A DNA stretch of 64,000 bases from Paraspadella gotoi (GCA_051294375.1 CM119266.1:5842092-5906091), one strand, 5' to 3'; counted from the first letter of the stretch, positions 9,153 through 20,559 are shown. A program made the numbers and translations. Notes: generated by a model not told the origin, from the letters alone.

Positions 9153-12100
9153 CTAGATGGCGTAGCGTCTATAATTATTGTAACTCGATCCGCCGTTGAG
9201 GGCGCCACCGCTAAAGGCGCTGGCGCCGCCGAGGACGCCGTTTGACGCCGCGGCGCCGTAGGATTTCATCGGGATCATGGACATGAGGGAGGAAGAGGAG
9301 GAGGAGGTGCCGTTGAGATGCGGATGCAGGTGCAGAGTCGACGAAGGCATCGACGGTCGACTCGACGACAGATGCCGACCCGCGACGCCGTTGGTCGACG
9401 AGGAGGGCAGGTGTCGACCGGCGACGCCGTTGGTAGAAGAGGAAGACGACAGGTGGCGCCCGGCGACGCCGTTCGACGCCGACGCCGACGACGAGAGGGT
9501 GCTGGCGTCGAGGTGAGTTAGGTAAGGATTCTTTCGCGCGGAGGAAGAGGAGGAGGAGGAGGAGGAGCCGGCGAAGGAGGAGGAGTGAGACACGCCTCTG
9601 GAGTGGAAGGGAGGGTTGGGTGGTGAGGGTAGAATCAAGGTGGGGGTTTTAAGTGGTTATATTAAATTTAACTATTAGGGTTTATAAAACTCCTTTACTC
9701 TCACATCCGAAACTGTGATTATTAATCACGTGGTTAATAAATAAATAAAAAAATCAAGAAACATCTTTACTATATATTTAAGCGTTCAGTTAATCAGATT
9801 ATCCGATAATCAGATAATCCGTGATTAATTGATCCAAAAGCAAAACATTTAATAATTTAAAAAACTTGATATATTTTTTTAAGTGTTGAGTGTAAAGTCA
9901 AAAAGACTCGCTCCCGTGAGGCTTTAAAACGATATATATTTCACGGTTTGAACAAAACGTTCGGTCATTTTACCCGTTTTCCTCTACAGTAGAAACGCCG
10001 TTTTTTTCTTCTTTCTTTCCGTCTTTACTGTATTCAAATTTAAATTAAGTCATCGTATTGATTCACGTTTAACTTAACTCGATATCGGCCTCAAAATGTA
10101 CCTTAGATTCTAAGTTAGAAATCAATATCAATATCAAATTTTGATCAGCGCGGGATAATATGAATCAAATCTTCGAACCTGGAGACGGAGGTCGAAGGCG
10201 CGTGGAGTCTGTCTCTCTTGAAGACGAGTCGATTGTTCAACTCGACCAACTGCTGCAAGAATCCTTCGTTGGGACAAACGTTCCTCTTTCTTCGGACACT
10301 AGAGAGTGCCTGGTCAAAGGGGGGAGGGGACAAAAGAGCATCCGTAGAGGAAACCAAAATAAAAATAGACATCTGGCGGGAAACAGTACCACTATGTTTA
10401 TTGAAAAACAAAGGAACAGAAGCCATTGAAAACACGCAAAAACTAGTAACAATTTTGACTGCTTAAAAGGATAAGTTTATTTTTTGGGGTTGCGTTAAAT
10501 CGATAATTATTATTAAATAGATATTAAATCCAAAATATAAATTAATAATAAATCATTTTTATCCCGTCACCTGCACAGCAGAGTAGGATTTCCTGAGCAT
10601 GAGATACGCGCAGACGATGGTGGACGACCGCGAGATGCCTTGAACGCAGTGAACGTAGATTCGACCTGAGATAAACTTTGTTTCTTTATTTCTTTGTTAC
10701 TTTTTGTTAGTTTGTTTGTTTATTAATATTTATTTTTTTGTTGGCTTTGTTTTATCGAAAATTCGTTTAAATTGGTAAATTGAAAAAAAAATGTATTTAA
10801 TCTCGATCTTCCAAAGTAGTGTAGAGATATTTCCCCCTTTTCCCCCCATTTATTTTGTTTGCCTTTTGTTATTTACCGTTTGCTTGCCTCTTGGGGTTGC
10901 AGTGGGTACATCACAACTTCGATATTTAAGCGTAAAATAATCCCAGATGACCAGATTCCCGGTTAATCCACATTGTCTCATAATTAACAAAACCAGAACC
11001 ACTTTCTACTGCGACTCATGGCTTCCAATTGAGACTTTTTGTTAAATATTATTCCACTTCATTGATAAGGAAGCCCGGTACTCCGGGAGTGAATGAACGG
11101 GACTGAGAGAGAGTCTTGATTGAAAGCTTTCGGGGACCTAAAACCACCAAAGCCTGTCCAAAGTCAGGGGCAAGATAGCTTATTTATTAAATTAATAGAT
11201 CCTTTTCTATATTGGTTGTACAAATTTCATATAGTGACTCAACGTGGCTCACGTAACCCAAATTTGTTTGTTTTCACTCCTTCATTACGTGACAAAACGT
11301 GGGCCACCCTGACTCATCATACTAGATTCCGCTCCCCATTTTTCCACACACAGTGACTTTTCTTTAACAAACAAGTTCCACACAGTGACACCAATGGCAC
11401 CAATGGCACTACCTCCCATAACGAGACAGGCGTTGATAAATTCTGCGGCATCGTTGAAGTGCTGAGCCAAGTCATATCCTGGATGATCGATGGCGGGGAT
11501 TCCAAAGTATTTGATCCCCGTCCCCTTGTAGAACGATTCGTCTGGGAGAGTGAGGGGAGGAAGAGGAGAGAAGGGAAGAGGAGAGAAGGGAAGAGGGAAG
11601 ATGAAAGGTTAATAGAAAGGAAAAGGGAGAATAAGAAAGAGAGAGAAGAGAAGGGGGTAGGAAAGAAGGAAGACAGAAGGTTAATAGAAAGGAAAAGGGA
11701 TAATAAGAAAGAGAGAGAAGAGAAGGGGGTAGGAAAGAAGGAAGACAGAAGGTTAATAGAAAGGAAAAGGGAGAGGGAAAAGGAAAAAGAAAGGGCGGAG
11801 AAAGTGGAGGAAATAGAAAAAGAAAGGGAAGGAAAGGATGAGAGGAAATTCAAGGGGAGAAAATTAAGGGAAAAATTAAAAGGAAGAAGGATTAAAAAAA
11901 ATGGGAGGAGGAGGAGAGAAAAAAGATTAGGGATGACCACAACAAAAAAACTGAGGGATGAAAATTAGGAAAAGGATAAAGATATAAAGTTGACTCTTGA
12001 ATAAATTACTTTAGGCAATAAAAGTCAATTTCGATTGAAAATTCGAGAAAAGTATTAAGTTAATGCATTTTAAGCGCGTTTAGAGTATTAAGTGCATTAA

Positions 12101-12500
12101 ATTTAAAATGCATTTTAAGCGCATTTAAAGTATTAAGTGCATTAAATTTAAAATGCATTTTAAGCGCATTTAAAGTATTAAAATACTGTGATAAATTGGA
12201 AAACGACCTCTGTCCTTCAAGATCCTGCGTAACTAATCTAAGTTCAACTGCGTCTAGAAAAATCTCCTTCAAAATCCATTTTGTCCTTGAAGCAAAAAAA
12301 ATCTCAACTCGATTAATGCAAATTAACTAAAAATTAAATCACTAAAAGTAATGAAAATATTAATGTACTTTCCCGAATTTTAGTACTGGCGTGACCTCGT
12401 CTAGCTTAGGTTAATGTGACCTCGTGCGAAAATGACTTATCGACGCTGCAAATTGAGTATGGCTGAGCGCTCTCTGTCTCTCTCTCTCTGTCTCTCTCTC

Positions 12501-12537
<37 letters not shown>

Positions 12538-12877
12538 TCTTCTCTCTCACTCTCTCTCTCTCTCTCTCTCTCTCTGCGCCAAATCACCGGCTCGTACGTA
12601 GGTGTTTTTATGGAATTCGCACGTTTTTTTTTCTATAGAATTCGTGAGAGAGACGCGAGGAAAATATAATCACTTTACGTAAAGGCATAGTATAAAAATG
12701 ATGATATAAGTTATAACGAGGAGTTTAACGTTAATGAACATAACTTCTTCATTGATTTTTTTTTATTAGCGTAAAATAGTATAGTGTATAAATTAGTATG
12801 GTGTAGATTTAAAATTATTTGAATCAAATTCTTTCATGGCCTTTGGCCAATTGCATTTGGAAGAAAGAGAGATAGCG

Positions 12878-12953
<76 letters not shown>

Positions 12954-14861
12954 GAATCTGAGCCAAAGAGACAAGGATGGGATTTCGTCCAGAAGACGGC
13001 GTCAGATTTTCTTTCTCAGTTAGGATATTTTTAAATTAAAAGTATTCTATTTACTATAGTAATATTATTACAATTTCTCTTTAATTGATATTAGGTTTTC
13101 TCTATATTAATTTCTTTGTCAAAATTCCCCGTTTCTTTAAAAGTTTTGTTTAAAAAGAAAGGAATTTCAGATTGAATTTAACCTTTTAAACTTTGTTTAG
13201 ACTTTTAAATGAAATCTGGGGGACAACGAGTTCCTCTTTCGTCGTCGTCGTCGTCGTCGTCCTTTCTTGACCCGAACCGCAATCTCCCCTTAACCAGGGG
13301 AAATACAACAACAACAACAACAACAACAACTAAGAAACAATTTTTGAATAGCCAAAATAAATACGTACAAACAAAATAGAACAATTTAAATAATGTATTA
13401 CAATCAACTAAATAAAAGTTTTTTCAGCAACAGCAATGTCAACCAGATTTCCTTAATCTCATTTGCATATTGAAGCTTCTTATACTATCTCACATAATAC
13501 TCAATTCTGTTAAGTAAAGAATAATATCACCGATTTTTTTATATTTCATATAAGATGTTTTTTTTTTATAAAAAAAAACAAACAAAAAAACATCACAACC
13601 ATAAAAACAGCAGCAAAAACAACAACGACAACGACAAGAACAAACCACCGGTGATCAACCACTCCAGTCAGGTTCACGCCTTACCCGTCGGGACTGAGTG
13701 ATTCCCGTGACCCTGGGCGCAGTTGAGGACGTGACTCACGCTCAGGTTCTTGAGGCTCCCTTTGTTCTCCGCGATCGTGCTGTGTGGGAGAGCGGGGGTC
13801 AGGCGAAGGGGGGACAGGGAAGGTAGAGAAGAAGATTGGCGGGCGGGGGTGGTTTGAGAAGGCATGGGGCATGGCATGGAAAATGGAGAAGGTTGGGGGA
13901 AAGAAATTGTGGAAGGGAAGCAGAGGAAAGCAGGGTGGGTAACATGGGGAGGTGAGTAGGGGGTAGAGTTGAAGGGGAAAAAAGTTTTAATGAGAAATTG
14001 GGAAGGGAGCCATTTTATTTGTGAGAGAGAAAACAGTTAGGGAGAGATGGAAAGAATCTTTGAGAGAAAAGAAAAAGCACATATATTTGTTTGTAAAGCG
14101 ACCCTTTGTTAGTTTTATTATTTACGACTATAAAACAACAGTTTATACTTTCTTTCCCTTTCGTCCCCCTTGGGTGGTTAACCCGTTAATTAGATTCAAA
14201 TAGTTATTTAGCAACGAAGAGTAGGCGAAGAGAAACCCCCCCCTCCTCACGAAATTATTCACAAATGTTTATCCTTCACAAAAAATCTCTCATTCGAAAT
14301 TTTCGGGCGAAGATTTTCCGAAGTTTTTGTAGCCAAAAGGATTTTTTTTTCTTTTTTCAACATTAACATTCCGAAGAAAAATTCGATCAGTTACGAAAAG
14401 CAGCAAAAATCTATTGAAATAGACGGATGGAAGGATCGTTGACGGACAGACAGAAAAGAGATGAAATTAATTAAAATTAATTAATTAAAATTGAAAAGAA
14501 AAAAAAAAGAAATTTCAGAAATCTTAAGATTATTACTACTATGATTTTTTACTGATTTTTCATGCAAAATATTTCTATTTTCAAGTGTTTAAAAATTTTT
14601 GAAAATATTTTTAAAATATTTTAATACGATTAGATACGTATCTTTAAACATTGAAATACTTTTAGATGCTTAAATATTTAGCTAATAAATTCTTACAATG
14701 TGAAAAAAGTTCTTCGTTGACAAAGAAAGATCCATCGAATAACCGATAAGAATTATCCACGAAGATAGGAAAAGTGATTAGGGTCAGATTTGACCCATTT
14801 TTTCGCGAATATCTTGGGCACAGTTTTATGGCGAAATCATTATGAGGAAGATAAAATGTAG

Positions 14862-14911
<50 letters not shown>

Positions 14912-16188
14912 AAACTGCGCTTGAAAATTATGTCAGTTATAAACGGACTAATCTCTCATAACTATAAATCAAATAAATCCCCACATTCCATCTTCCGAAT
15001 TACGATAAATCCTGAAAAATCCTCAGTGTCCGAAATATAAATCTCATAAATCATCACTACTAGTGATTCACTAGTCTACAAAATCCTCTCTGTTTCCGAG
15101 ATATAAAGCTAAATTAAGATATAAATCTTCATCATCTCCGACATATAAATCCATCCCTAAATCCTCACTCGTCACTGAGATAAATCCCTTTCCAATGTAA
15201 ATCCCTTCCTAAATCCTCACTAATTTTCAGTCTATGAATCCCCCTCTCTAATAAATCCTAATTAGTATCTAAACTAATAAATCCCTCAATAAATCCTCAC
15301 TAGTCTCCGAGATAAATCCCTGGATAGACTTCGTCGACGCGTTTGGTGGGAAGGGAGATCAACTCGACGAGCTCATTGGCGTCGTTGAGCCGTTTGGAGA
15401 CGACGGCCGGGGCGCGGACTTCGTGAAGGACCCTGACGAGGTCCTGGAAGAAGGGGATGAGGAGGAGGAGGAGGAGGAGGATGAAGAGGAGGGGAGAGGA
15501 GGGGGAGATTAAAAAGGAGAAATAAATAGGTTTTGAAGATTATACTACACTGTACTTTTTGTGGTACAAATTATTAAATAAATTCGTTGCTGAGTCACAA
15601 TTTAAACTTTTTCCTATAAATTAGAAGCTATAAATCTGAGTAAGGAAGGAAAGTAAAGTAATGTAAAGTCGATTTGGCTTTGGAAAACTGCCCGGGTAAT
15701 TCTGTTAGTAATTAGGTTTTAAATCATAATTATTTTAATCCTTATTTAATACCTTGAAAAATTTTTTTGGGGAAAATTTTATTTTAATGAAAGTTCTGAA
15801 TCATTGATCATTATTATGTAGATTTTAAATTTAAAAAAATCTAATTAACCTTTAATACATAACTTTTATTCGAATTAAAAGCCAATAAATATTTGAAAAT
15901 ATTTTTAGAAATCAATACTAACAATAGGTTTTAAAACCTTGTTTTTTTTCGACCACTTTTTTAAGGGTAAACGTAGAGCTAAAGTTTTAATGATCCTATT
16001 AACCCACCTTATTGTATATTTCACAATATAACACGCTATATAAATACACCATAATACTAAATCTAAGGCAAAGTCGAACCTTGAGGCAACACTGAGCGAC
16101 GGAGGACGAAGACGAATTGAGGTCCTTCAAGTAGGAGGAGGAAGAGGAAGAGGATGAGGAGTTGTGGAGAGAGGCTGAGACGCGACTC
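9153..16188 (-). CDS. Atypical dual-specificity protein phosphatase (DUSP3/13/26-like), six exons visible
   Basis: Exons on the - strand, all with GT-AG borders and matching phases: 16188-16080, 15443-15301, 13779-13685, 11541-11413, 10665-10571, 10309-10179, 9597-9153 (the first is the least certain). The visible protein is about 381 residues. A Ser-rich leader precedes VDEVYPGIYLGDYTIAENKG, then SVSHVLNCAQG, FYKGTGIKYFGIPAIDHP (general-acid Asp at about 134), and the active-site loop VHCVQGISRSSTIVCAYLM (nucleophile Cys at about 165, Arg of the P-loop intact), then PNEGFLQQLVELNNRL. This order and the 31-residue Asp-Cys spacing match the VHR class, which dephosphorylates phosphotyrosine and phosphothreonine on kinases or other proteins. 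All catalytic residues are present. The last exon adds a 147-residue Ser/Asn/Gly tail with NGVAGRHL repeats, unusual for the family. The start codon is not found. Confidence 0.88.
9336..9500 (-). repeat. Coding tandem repeat (NGVAGRHL units) in phosphatase tail
   Basis: Three units of NGVAGRHLSSS/PSS type, 12-14 residues each, in succession, with a fourth weaker SNGVLGG further down. The DNA units (CGACGCCGTTGGTCGACGA-like) are clearly homologous. Confidence 0.85.
11055..11230 (+). mobile_element. Short interspersed repeat, copy 4
   Basis: Shows the left end (CACTTCATTGATAAGGAAGC, GGTACTCCGGGAGT), the GAGAGTCTTGATTGAAAGC block, AAAGCCTGTCCAAAGT and the terminal ATTGGTTGTACAAATTT. It lies in a phosphatase intron; a middle segment is deleted. 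Confidence 0.9.
11550..11930. repeat. Purine tract with 72-base tandem repeat
   Basis: GGTTAATAGAAAGGAAAAGG recurs at about 11607, 11679 and 11751, giving a 72-base period for about 2.3 units inside a longer purine-only tract. It lies in a phosphatase intron. The period is a multiple of three, so a long open frame results without being a gene. Confidence 0.85.
12064..12180. repeat. 45-base tandem repeat
   Basis: About 2.6 units starting GCATTTTAAGCGCATTTA, intronic to the phosphatase. Confidence 0.85.
12476..12574. repeat. (CT)n microsatellite, intronic
   Basis: CT dinucleotides with a few single-base interruptions over about 100 bases. Confidence 0.9.
12880..12950. repeat. (CT)n microsatellite, intronic
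   Basis: Uninterrupted CT run of about 70 bases. Confidence 0.95.
13239..13332. repeat. (TCG)n run and (ACA)n run
   Basis: GTC/TCG triplets at 13239-13262 and CAA/ACA triplets at about 13308-13332, both in a phosphatase intron. Confidence 0.85.
14865..14908. repeat. (GA)n microsatellite, intronic
   Basis: Pure GA run of about 44 bases in a phosphatase intron. Confidence 0.95.
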
Positions 16189-16194
16189 CTGGGG

Positions 16195-16690
16195 ATGGAG
16201 GGAGGAAAGGGGAGGAAAGGGGAGGAAAGAGGAGGAAAGAGGAGGAAAGGAGAAGAATAGGAAAGGGAAGGAAAGAGGAGGAAAGGGGAGAAGAGAGGAA
16301 AAGAGAAGAAAGGGAAGGAAAATAGGAAATGGAGGAAAGGGAGGATAAGAGGAGGAAAGGGGAGGAAAATAGAAAGAGAAGGAAAAGAGGAAGGAAAGGG
16401 GAGAAGAAGGAAAGAGGAAGAAAGGGAAAGGAAATAGGAAAGGGGAGGAAAAGAGGGAAAAGGGAAAAGGAGAGGAAGAAGGAAAGGGAGGAAATTAGGA
16501 AAGGGGCGGAAAGCGGAGGAAAGGAGAGGGAGAAAGAAAAGGGAGAAAGAAGGAAGAAGTAAGAAAGAGGAGGAAAAAGAAGAGGAAAAAGGAAAAAAGA
16601 GAAAATAGGTAAAGTGAGGAAGGGAGGAAGAAAGAAAAATAAAAGTAAAGGGGAAAAATGAGGGGAAGGGAGGTAGAAAAAATGAGGAAC
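16195..16690. repeat. GGAAA-type purine tract
   Basis: About 500 bases almost free of C and T on the + strand. On the - strand it forms an extended pyrimidine tract directly before the acceptor of the first visible phosphatase exon. Confidence 0.85.
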
Positions 16691-16704
16691 AGGGAATGGG
16701 AAAT

Positions 16705-16842
16705 TAATTAAGATTAAGATTAATATTTCAATTAAGATTAAGATTAATGTTTCAATTAAAATTAAGATTAATTTTTCAATTAAGATTAAGATTAATTTTT
16801 CAATTAAGATTAAGATTAATGTTTCAATTAAGATTGAGATTA
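16705..16842. repeat. 24-base tandem repeat
   Basis: About 5.6 units of the type TTAAGATTAAGATTAATGTT plus CAA. Confidence 0.9.
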
Positions 16843-17099
16843 CATACATAAACTACTTCAAAACTACTTAATCGTTTTCACGGTATTCTTGTTAAGAATG
16901 CGTTTCTTACGTACTAATTATAATAATATAAAAGTTTCTTTGGTCTATATATTATAATTTTGATACAATGTATCGAGAAAAAAATGTTATGCTTCTTTTA
17001 TTAAACTCAAATTATTTATGAAATTGTTCTCGAGAGAAAAAAAACGGGTAATAAATGTAAAGATTTGCAATCGACATTTTATGTTTTTAAATTTTCAAA

Positions 17100-17245
17100 C
17101 ATTTGAAAGGAAACGTGACCGATTCGGACGAGCGCGTGACCATTTCACGCGAGCATGTGACCCATTCACAACCGAAGTGGCCTTTGGCTGCGCGCATGAC
17201 TATAAAAGAGTTGAGTGACTCGAAAGTAAACCATTAAATTTCGTC
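17100..17245 (+). promoter_or_regulatory. Possible TATA promoter with CGTGAC repeats
   Basis: TATAAAAG at about 17203 follows a GC-richer segment with CGTGACCGATT, GCGTGACCATT and ATGTGACCCATT at about 18-19 base spacing. A + strand 66-codon frame overlaps. No convincing transcript follows, because a purine tract starts at 17285. Confidence 0.25.
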
Positions 17246-17284
17246 CATTAAAAATTATTTGGTGTGAAAATCTGTTGAAATCGA

Positions 17285-18252
17285 ACTAAAAAAAGGAAAA
17301 GAAATGGAAAAGAAAAGAAAAAGAAAATAAAAAGAAAAGGAAAAGAAAAAGGAAAAAAGAAAAAAAAAGAAAAAAGAAAAATAAAAATGAAAATAAAAAT
17401 GAAAAAAGAAAAAGGAAGATCAAAGAAAAACAAATTTAGAAGAAAGAAAAAAAGAGAAAAAATAAAAAAAAAGAGGGAAAAGGAACGAAAAAAAAAAAGG
17501 AAAAAAATAAAAAAAATAGAAAAAAAAAGAGAAAAAGAAAGAAAGGAAAACAAAAAAGAAAAAGAAAAAAGAAAAAAAAGTGAAAAAGAAAAACGAAAAA
17601 AAAGAAGAAAAAAAAAGAGAGAAGGAAAAAAGAAAAATCGGTGTCGTTCATTCGGACGGAGAGAAAAAATCGGTCTTCCAATGGATTTGTGGGGGAAAGA
17701 GGGAGGAAGGGAGGAAAAGAATGAAAAGGGAGGAAAAAGGAAAAAAGGAAAGGGGGAGGAAGGGAGGAAAAGGGAAGAAAAGGGAGGAAAATGGAAAAAG
17801 GGAAGAAGGAAAAAAGAAAGGAGTGAGAAAAAAAAAGAAAGATGAAAAGAAAAGGAAGATGACAGAAAACCAAAAAGAGAAGAGAAAGATAGAGAATAAA
17901 AAGAAAGAAAAAGGAAAGAAAAGAAAGAAAGAAAGAAAAGGAGATAAGAAAAAAAGGGGAAGGAAAGAGAGAGAGAGGGAGAGAGAGAGAGAGAGAACGA
18001 GAGAATGAGAAAGAGAGCTAAGGAAAGAGCGAGAGAGAGAGAAATGGAGAAAGAGGTTAACGATGAAGCATTAGTAGAAGAGAGAGAGAGGCGGAGACAG
18101 AGAGAAAGAAAGAAAGAAAGAAAGAAAGAAAAAAGAAATAAAATAGAAAAAAGAAAGAAATAGGAGAGAGAGAGAGAGAGAGACGAGAGGTAGGAGAGAG
18201 AGAGAGAGAAGAGAGAGGAGAGAGAGAGTAGAGAGAGAGAGAGAGAGAGGTA
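17285..18252. repeat. Long polypurine tract
   Basis: About 970 bases overwhelmingly A and G on the + strand (AAAAGAAA, GGAAAAGG, then GAGA types), broken only by a short mixed piece at about 17638-17690. Long open frames of Lys/Arg/Glu here are compositional. Confidence 0.9.
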
Positions 18253-18310
18253 TCATCGTTGAGACTTTGAATCGGAGTCGTCGTCCGTAATGGCATTTCA
18301 GTTCGGGCGG

Positions 18311-18415
18311 ATTGCCAGTGACGTCGATGGCATGGGAGGCAGTTAGTGGTAATTGCCAGTGACGTCGATGGCATGGGAGGCAGTTAGTGGTAATTGCCAG
18401 TGACGGCAATGGCGT
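18311..18415. repeat. 41-base tandem repeat
   Basis: ATTGCCAGTGACGTCGATGG begins each of about 2.6 units; the first two are identical over the full 41 bases. Confidence 0.9.
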
Positions 18416-18653
18416 ATCAGTTAGATTCAATGACTCCCAATGATGGAAATAGGATTTAATTTAACATTATAATTAAATATCATTTTTAAAAAAATGAGAA
18501 TTTACAATTCAATTACCATTGATAATAGAATGCATCAGCTTATCTTTTTAAAGTGATTTTCCATATTGGTGTCTATGATTGAATACTTTGTAAAGATACT
18601 GCAATACAATTACTAGTGACAATAGATTAAGATATATACAATGGGCTGACGCT

Positions 18654-18882
18654 ACAGATTTCGTCCACCTCGTAATGACCGGAAAGTCTCAAACCGGAAA
18701 GGAAAAAAAATTTAAAGTTGGTTTCTCGCCTAAATGGAATCGTTACGACAGCCTCGTTTGCATTGAATTTCTCTTTTTTTTTATATTTTATTTTATTTCT
18801 TTATTTTTTTTTTTATTTTTCTTAGGACGAACGAAAGAAAGTGCGATCGATTTTCAACGGGAAGAGAAGATGGAAAAAGTGA
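18654..18882 (+). other. Possible coding exon(s), unrecognised
   Basis: A frame containing MTGKSQTGKEKKFKVGF then PKWNRYDSLVCIEF has protein-like composition. About 60 bases of T-rich DNA and CTTAG at 18825 then precede a frame ending RSIFNGKRRWKK and TGA at 18882. No good donor links the two. Family unknown. Confidence 0.2.
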
Positions 18883-19108
18883 AAGAAGATATAAGCTAAA
18901 AATTTTACAGGGAAATATTATAAGAAAATGAAAAAAAAAGCGGAGAAGAGCGTAAGAATAGAGAAATTGAATTAACTGAAAAAGTAGAGCGAAAGGGTAA
19001 AATTAAAGTAGAATCAAATATTCAAATACAGCCAGTATAATGTCAAATAGTTTGTATTAAGATGTAGAAATATAAACTAAACTACGAAATATAAACTAAA
19101 CTACGAAT

Positions 19109-19283
19109 GTGAGAGAATCGTGATTGAAAGCTTACAGCCTTACAGCCTTACAGCCTTACAGGGTCTGCTATGTTATAAGAAGTATGCAGGCCTTAACACA
19201 CCATAGCCTGTAGAAAGTCATGGGCAAGGGAGCTTAGTTAATTAATGATTGGATAAATTTTATATTGGTTATACTTATTTCAT
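19109..19283 (+). mobile_element. Short interspersed repeat, copy 5
   Basis: Shows GAGAGAATCGTGATTGAAAGC, GGTCTGCTATGTTATAAGA, ATAGCCTGTAGAAAGTCATG and the end ATTGGTTATACTTATTT. A 9-base ACAGCCTT-type unit is locally amplified about four times inside it. Confidence 0.85.
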
Positions 19284-19989
19284 AAAGAATCTCAGTAATG
19301 AAGGGTATTGGATACCAAAAAAGAAAGAGAGGGAGAAAATTAAGATACAGCGAAAAAATAAAAATAACTTTTACCTCTTCAACCAATGAAGAATCACCAT
19401 TTTCACAAAGTTCACCAACCCTCTCTCACTCGGTCAGTGAACTCTACCCGAACTCACCGCTCCTGCGTCTCACAAACTCCGCGCAGCATCTTTTGCTGCA
19501 AATGAGGAAAGAAGTAGAAGACGGGTGCCGCAACCCAAACCACGTTGAAAGGGGAGAACATGAGATTCGTTCTCCCTTCTGATGAGGAGAACGGGGGATT
19601 CGTTCTTCCTTCGGAGGAGGAGAACGGATTCTGAGTTTGGTCGAAGGGCGAGGAGAATGCGGAGAACATGACGGAGAATTGGAGAATCGAACGGAATGCG
19701 GTTGGGCGCTCAGATTCTGCAATGCTTCAATACTGTAATTCACCAATTCCGCCTCATTAGAGAATAAGATTGTCGCTTTGAGATTAAAATGTATTTTGGT
19801 TGGAAGAAGACGCAGCATTCAAAGCTACAGCAGTTTCGTTATTTTGTAGAGAGAAAGAGAAAGAGAGAAATTTGCGGCGAATGTCCTCAGCGTTGCAACT
19901 TGCTTCAAAATTTGATCGGGTACAACGAGGCGTCCACTGGCGTCGTTGTTATCGTCGTCGTCGTCGTTTCAATTTTGCGTCAAGTATTC

Positions 19990-20147
19990 TGATCTGCTTC
20001 TGATCTTTCGACGTTTTTCTCGCTAACCGAACAGCTGTTGTTATTTTGTATGTATTGTATGTATTTTTATTTTGTATGTATTCAAACGCTGCTTCTGATC
20101 TTTCGTCGATTTTCTCGCTAATCAAATTGCTGTTGTTATTTTTACAG
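19990..20147. repeat. Tandem duplication of about 100 bases ending at a splice acceptor
   Basis: TGCTTCTGATCTTTCGACG with TGTTGTTATTTT at 19990-20047 recurs at 20091-20144; only the second copy ends in TTTTTACAG, the acceptor used by the following exon. Confidence 0.8.
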
Positions 20148-20362
20148 CAGCCTTTGTCTTTTTCCAAGTTTTCGCTGTGAAGGCGATCCGACTTTCCGAA
20201 GACGTCGACGACGACGACGACAATAACGACGACAGTGACGACGACAACCCGGACGAAAATCAGGCTGAGGGCTTTAATCCAAACAAAGCAAAGTCGTCGT
20301 CGTCTTCGTCATCATCGTCTAATTTTCCCCCAAAAATCGCAAATCAAGTTTTTCGCGATTAA
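20148..20362 (+). CDS. Terminal exon of an acidic-tailed, probably membrane protein
   Basis: The acceptor TGTTATTTTTACAG opens a frame of 70 residues ending in TAA (entry phase 1). It starts hydrophobic (AFVFFQVFAVKAIRL), then has a GAC-encoded acidic run (SEDVDDDDDNNDDSDDD), NPDENQAEGFNPNKAK, a nine-Ser run from TCG/TCA/TCT repeats, and ends FPPKIANQVFRD. A last transmembrane helix followed by an acidic cytosolic tail is the shape of, for example, ceramide synthases or TRAM proteins, but there is too little sequence to say. No upstream exon was identified with confidence in 16.2-20.1 kb. Confidence 0.45.
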
Positions 20363-20369
20363 AAGATTT

Positions 20370-20559
20370 TCTTTCTCGATTCGACGGCGTTAACCCTTTG
20401 TCTTCCGCCGCTGACGCCGCCGCCGCCGCCGCCGCCGCNNNNNNNNNNGACGTCGCGCCGAGGTAAGGCCTTCATTCTCAGTCACGTGACTCGATCCGGT
20501 CGAAAGGAGAAGCGAAAGAATCGGGAGGGTGAGGATGTCAGCCTCGTTTTCATCTCAGG
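20370..20559 (+). promoter_or_regulatory. GC-rich first-exon/promoter region with CLEAR-type E-box
   Basis: A (GCC)n run broken by a 10-N gap (20439-20448) leads to a strong donor, GCCGAG/GTAAGG, at 20462. A perfect GTCACGTGAC palindrome (USF/TFEB CLEAR type) lies at 20481-20490. At 20535 an ATG opens MSASFSSQ, ending at a second strong donor, CAGG/GTAAGT, at 20559. Together these look like alternative or successive first exons of a + strand gene whose later exons I cannot trace. It begins about 100 bases after the stop of the preceding gene. Confidence 0.45.
20439..20448. other. 10-N assembly gap in (GCC)n
   Basis: The gap breaks a GCC trinucleotide run, so the true repeat length is unknown. 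Confidence 0.95.

Noticed and set aside
9277-9521. + strand frames opposite the phosphatase tail exon
   Set aside because: Shadow frames; the - strand exon joins in phase to the catalytic exons.
17387-18008. Several long Lys/Glu/Arg open frames
   Set aside because: They are the translation of a polypurine tract on the + strand; stop codons are rare there for compositional reasons, and no start, splice or domain support exists.
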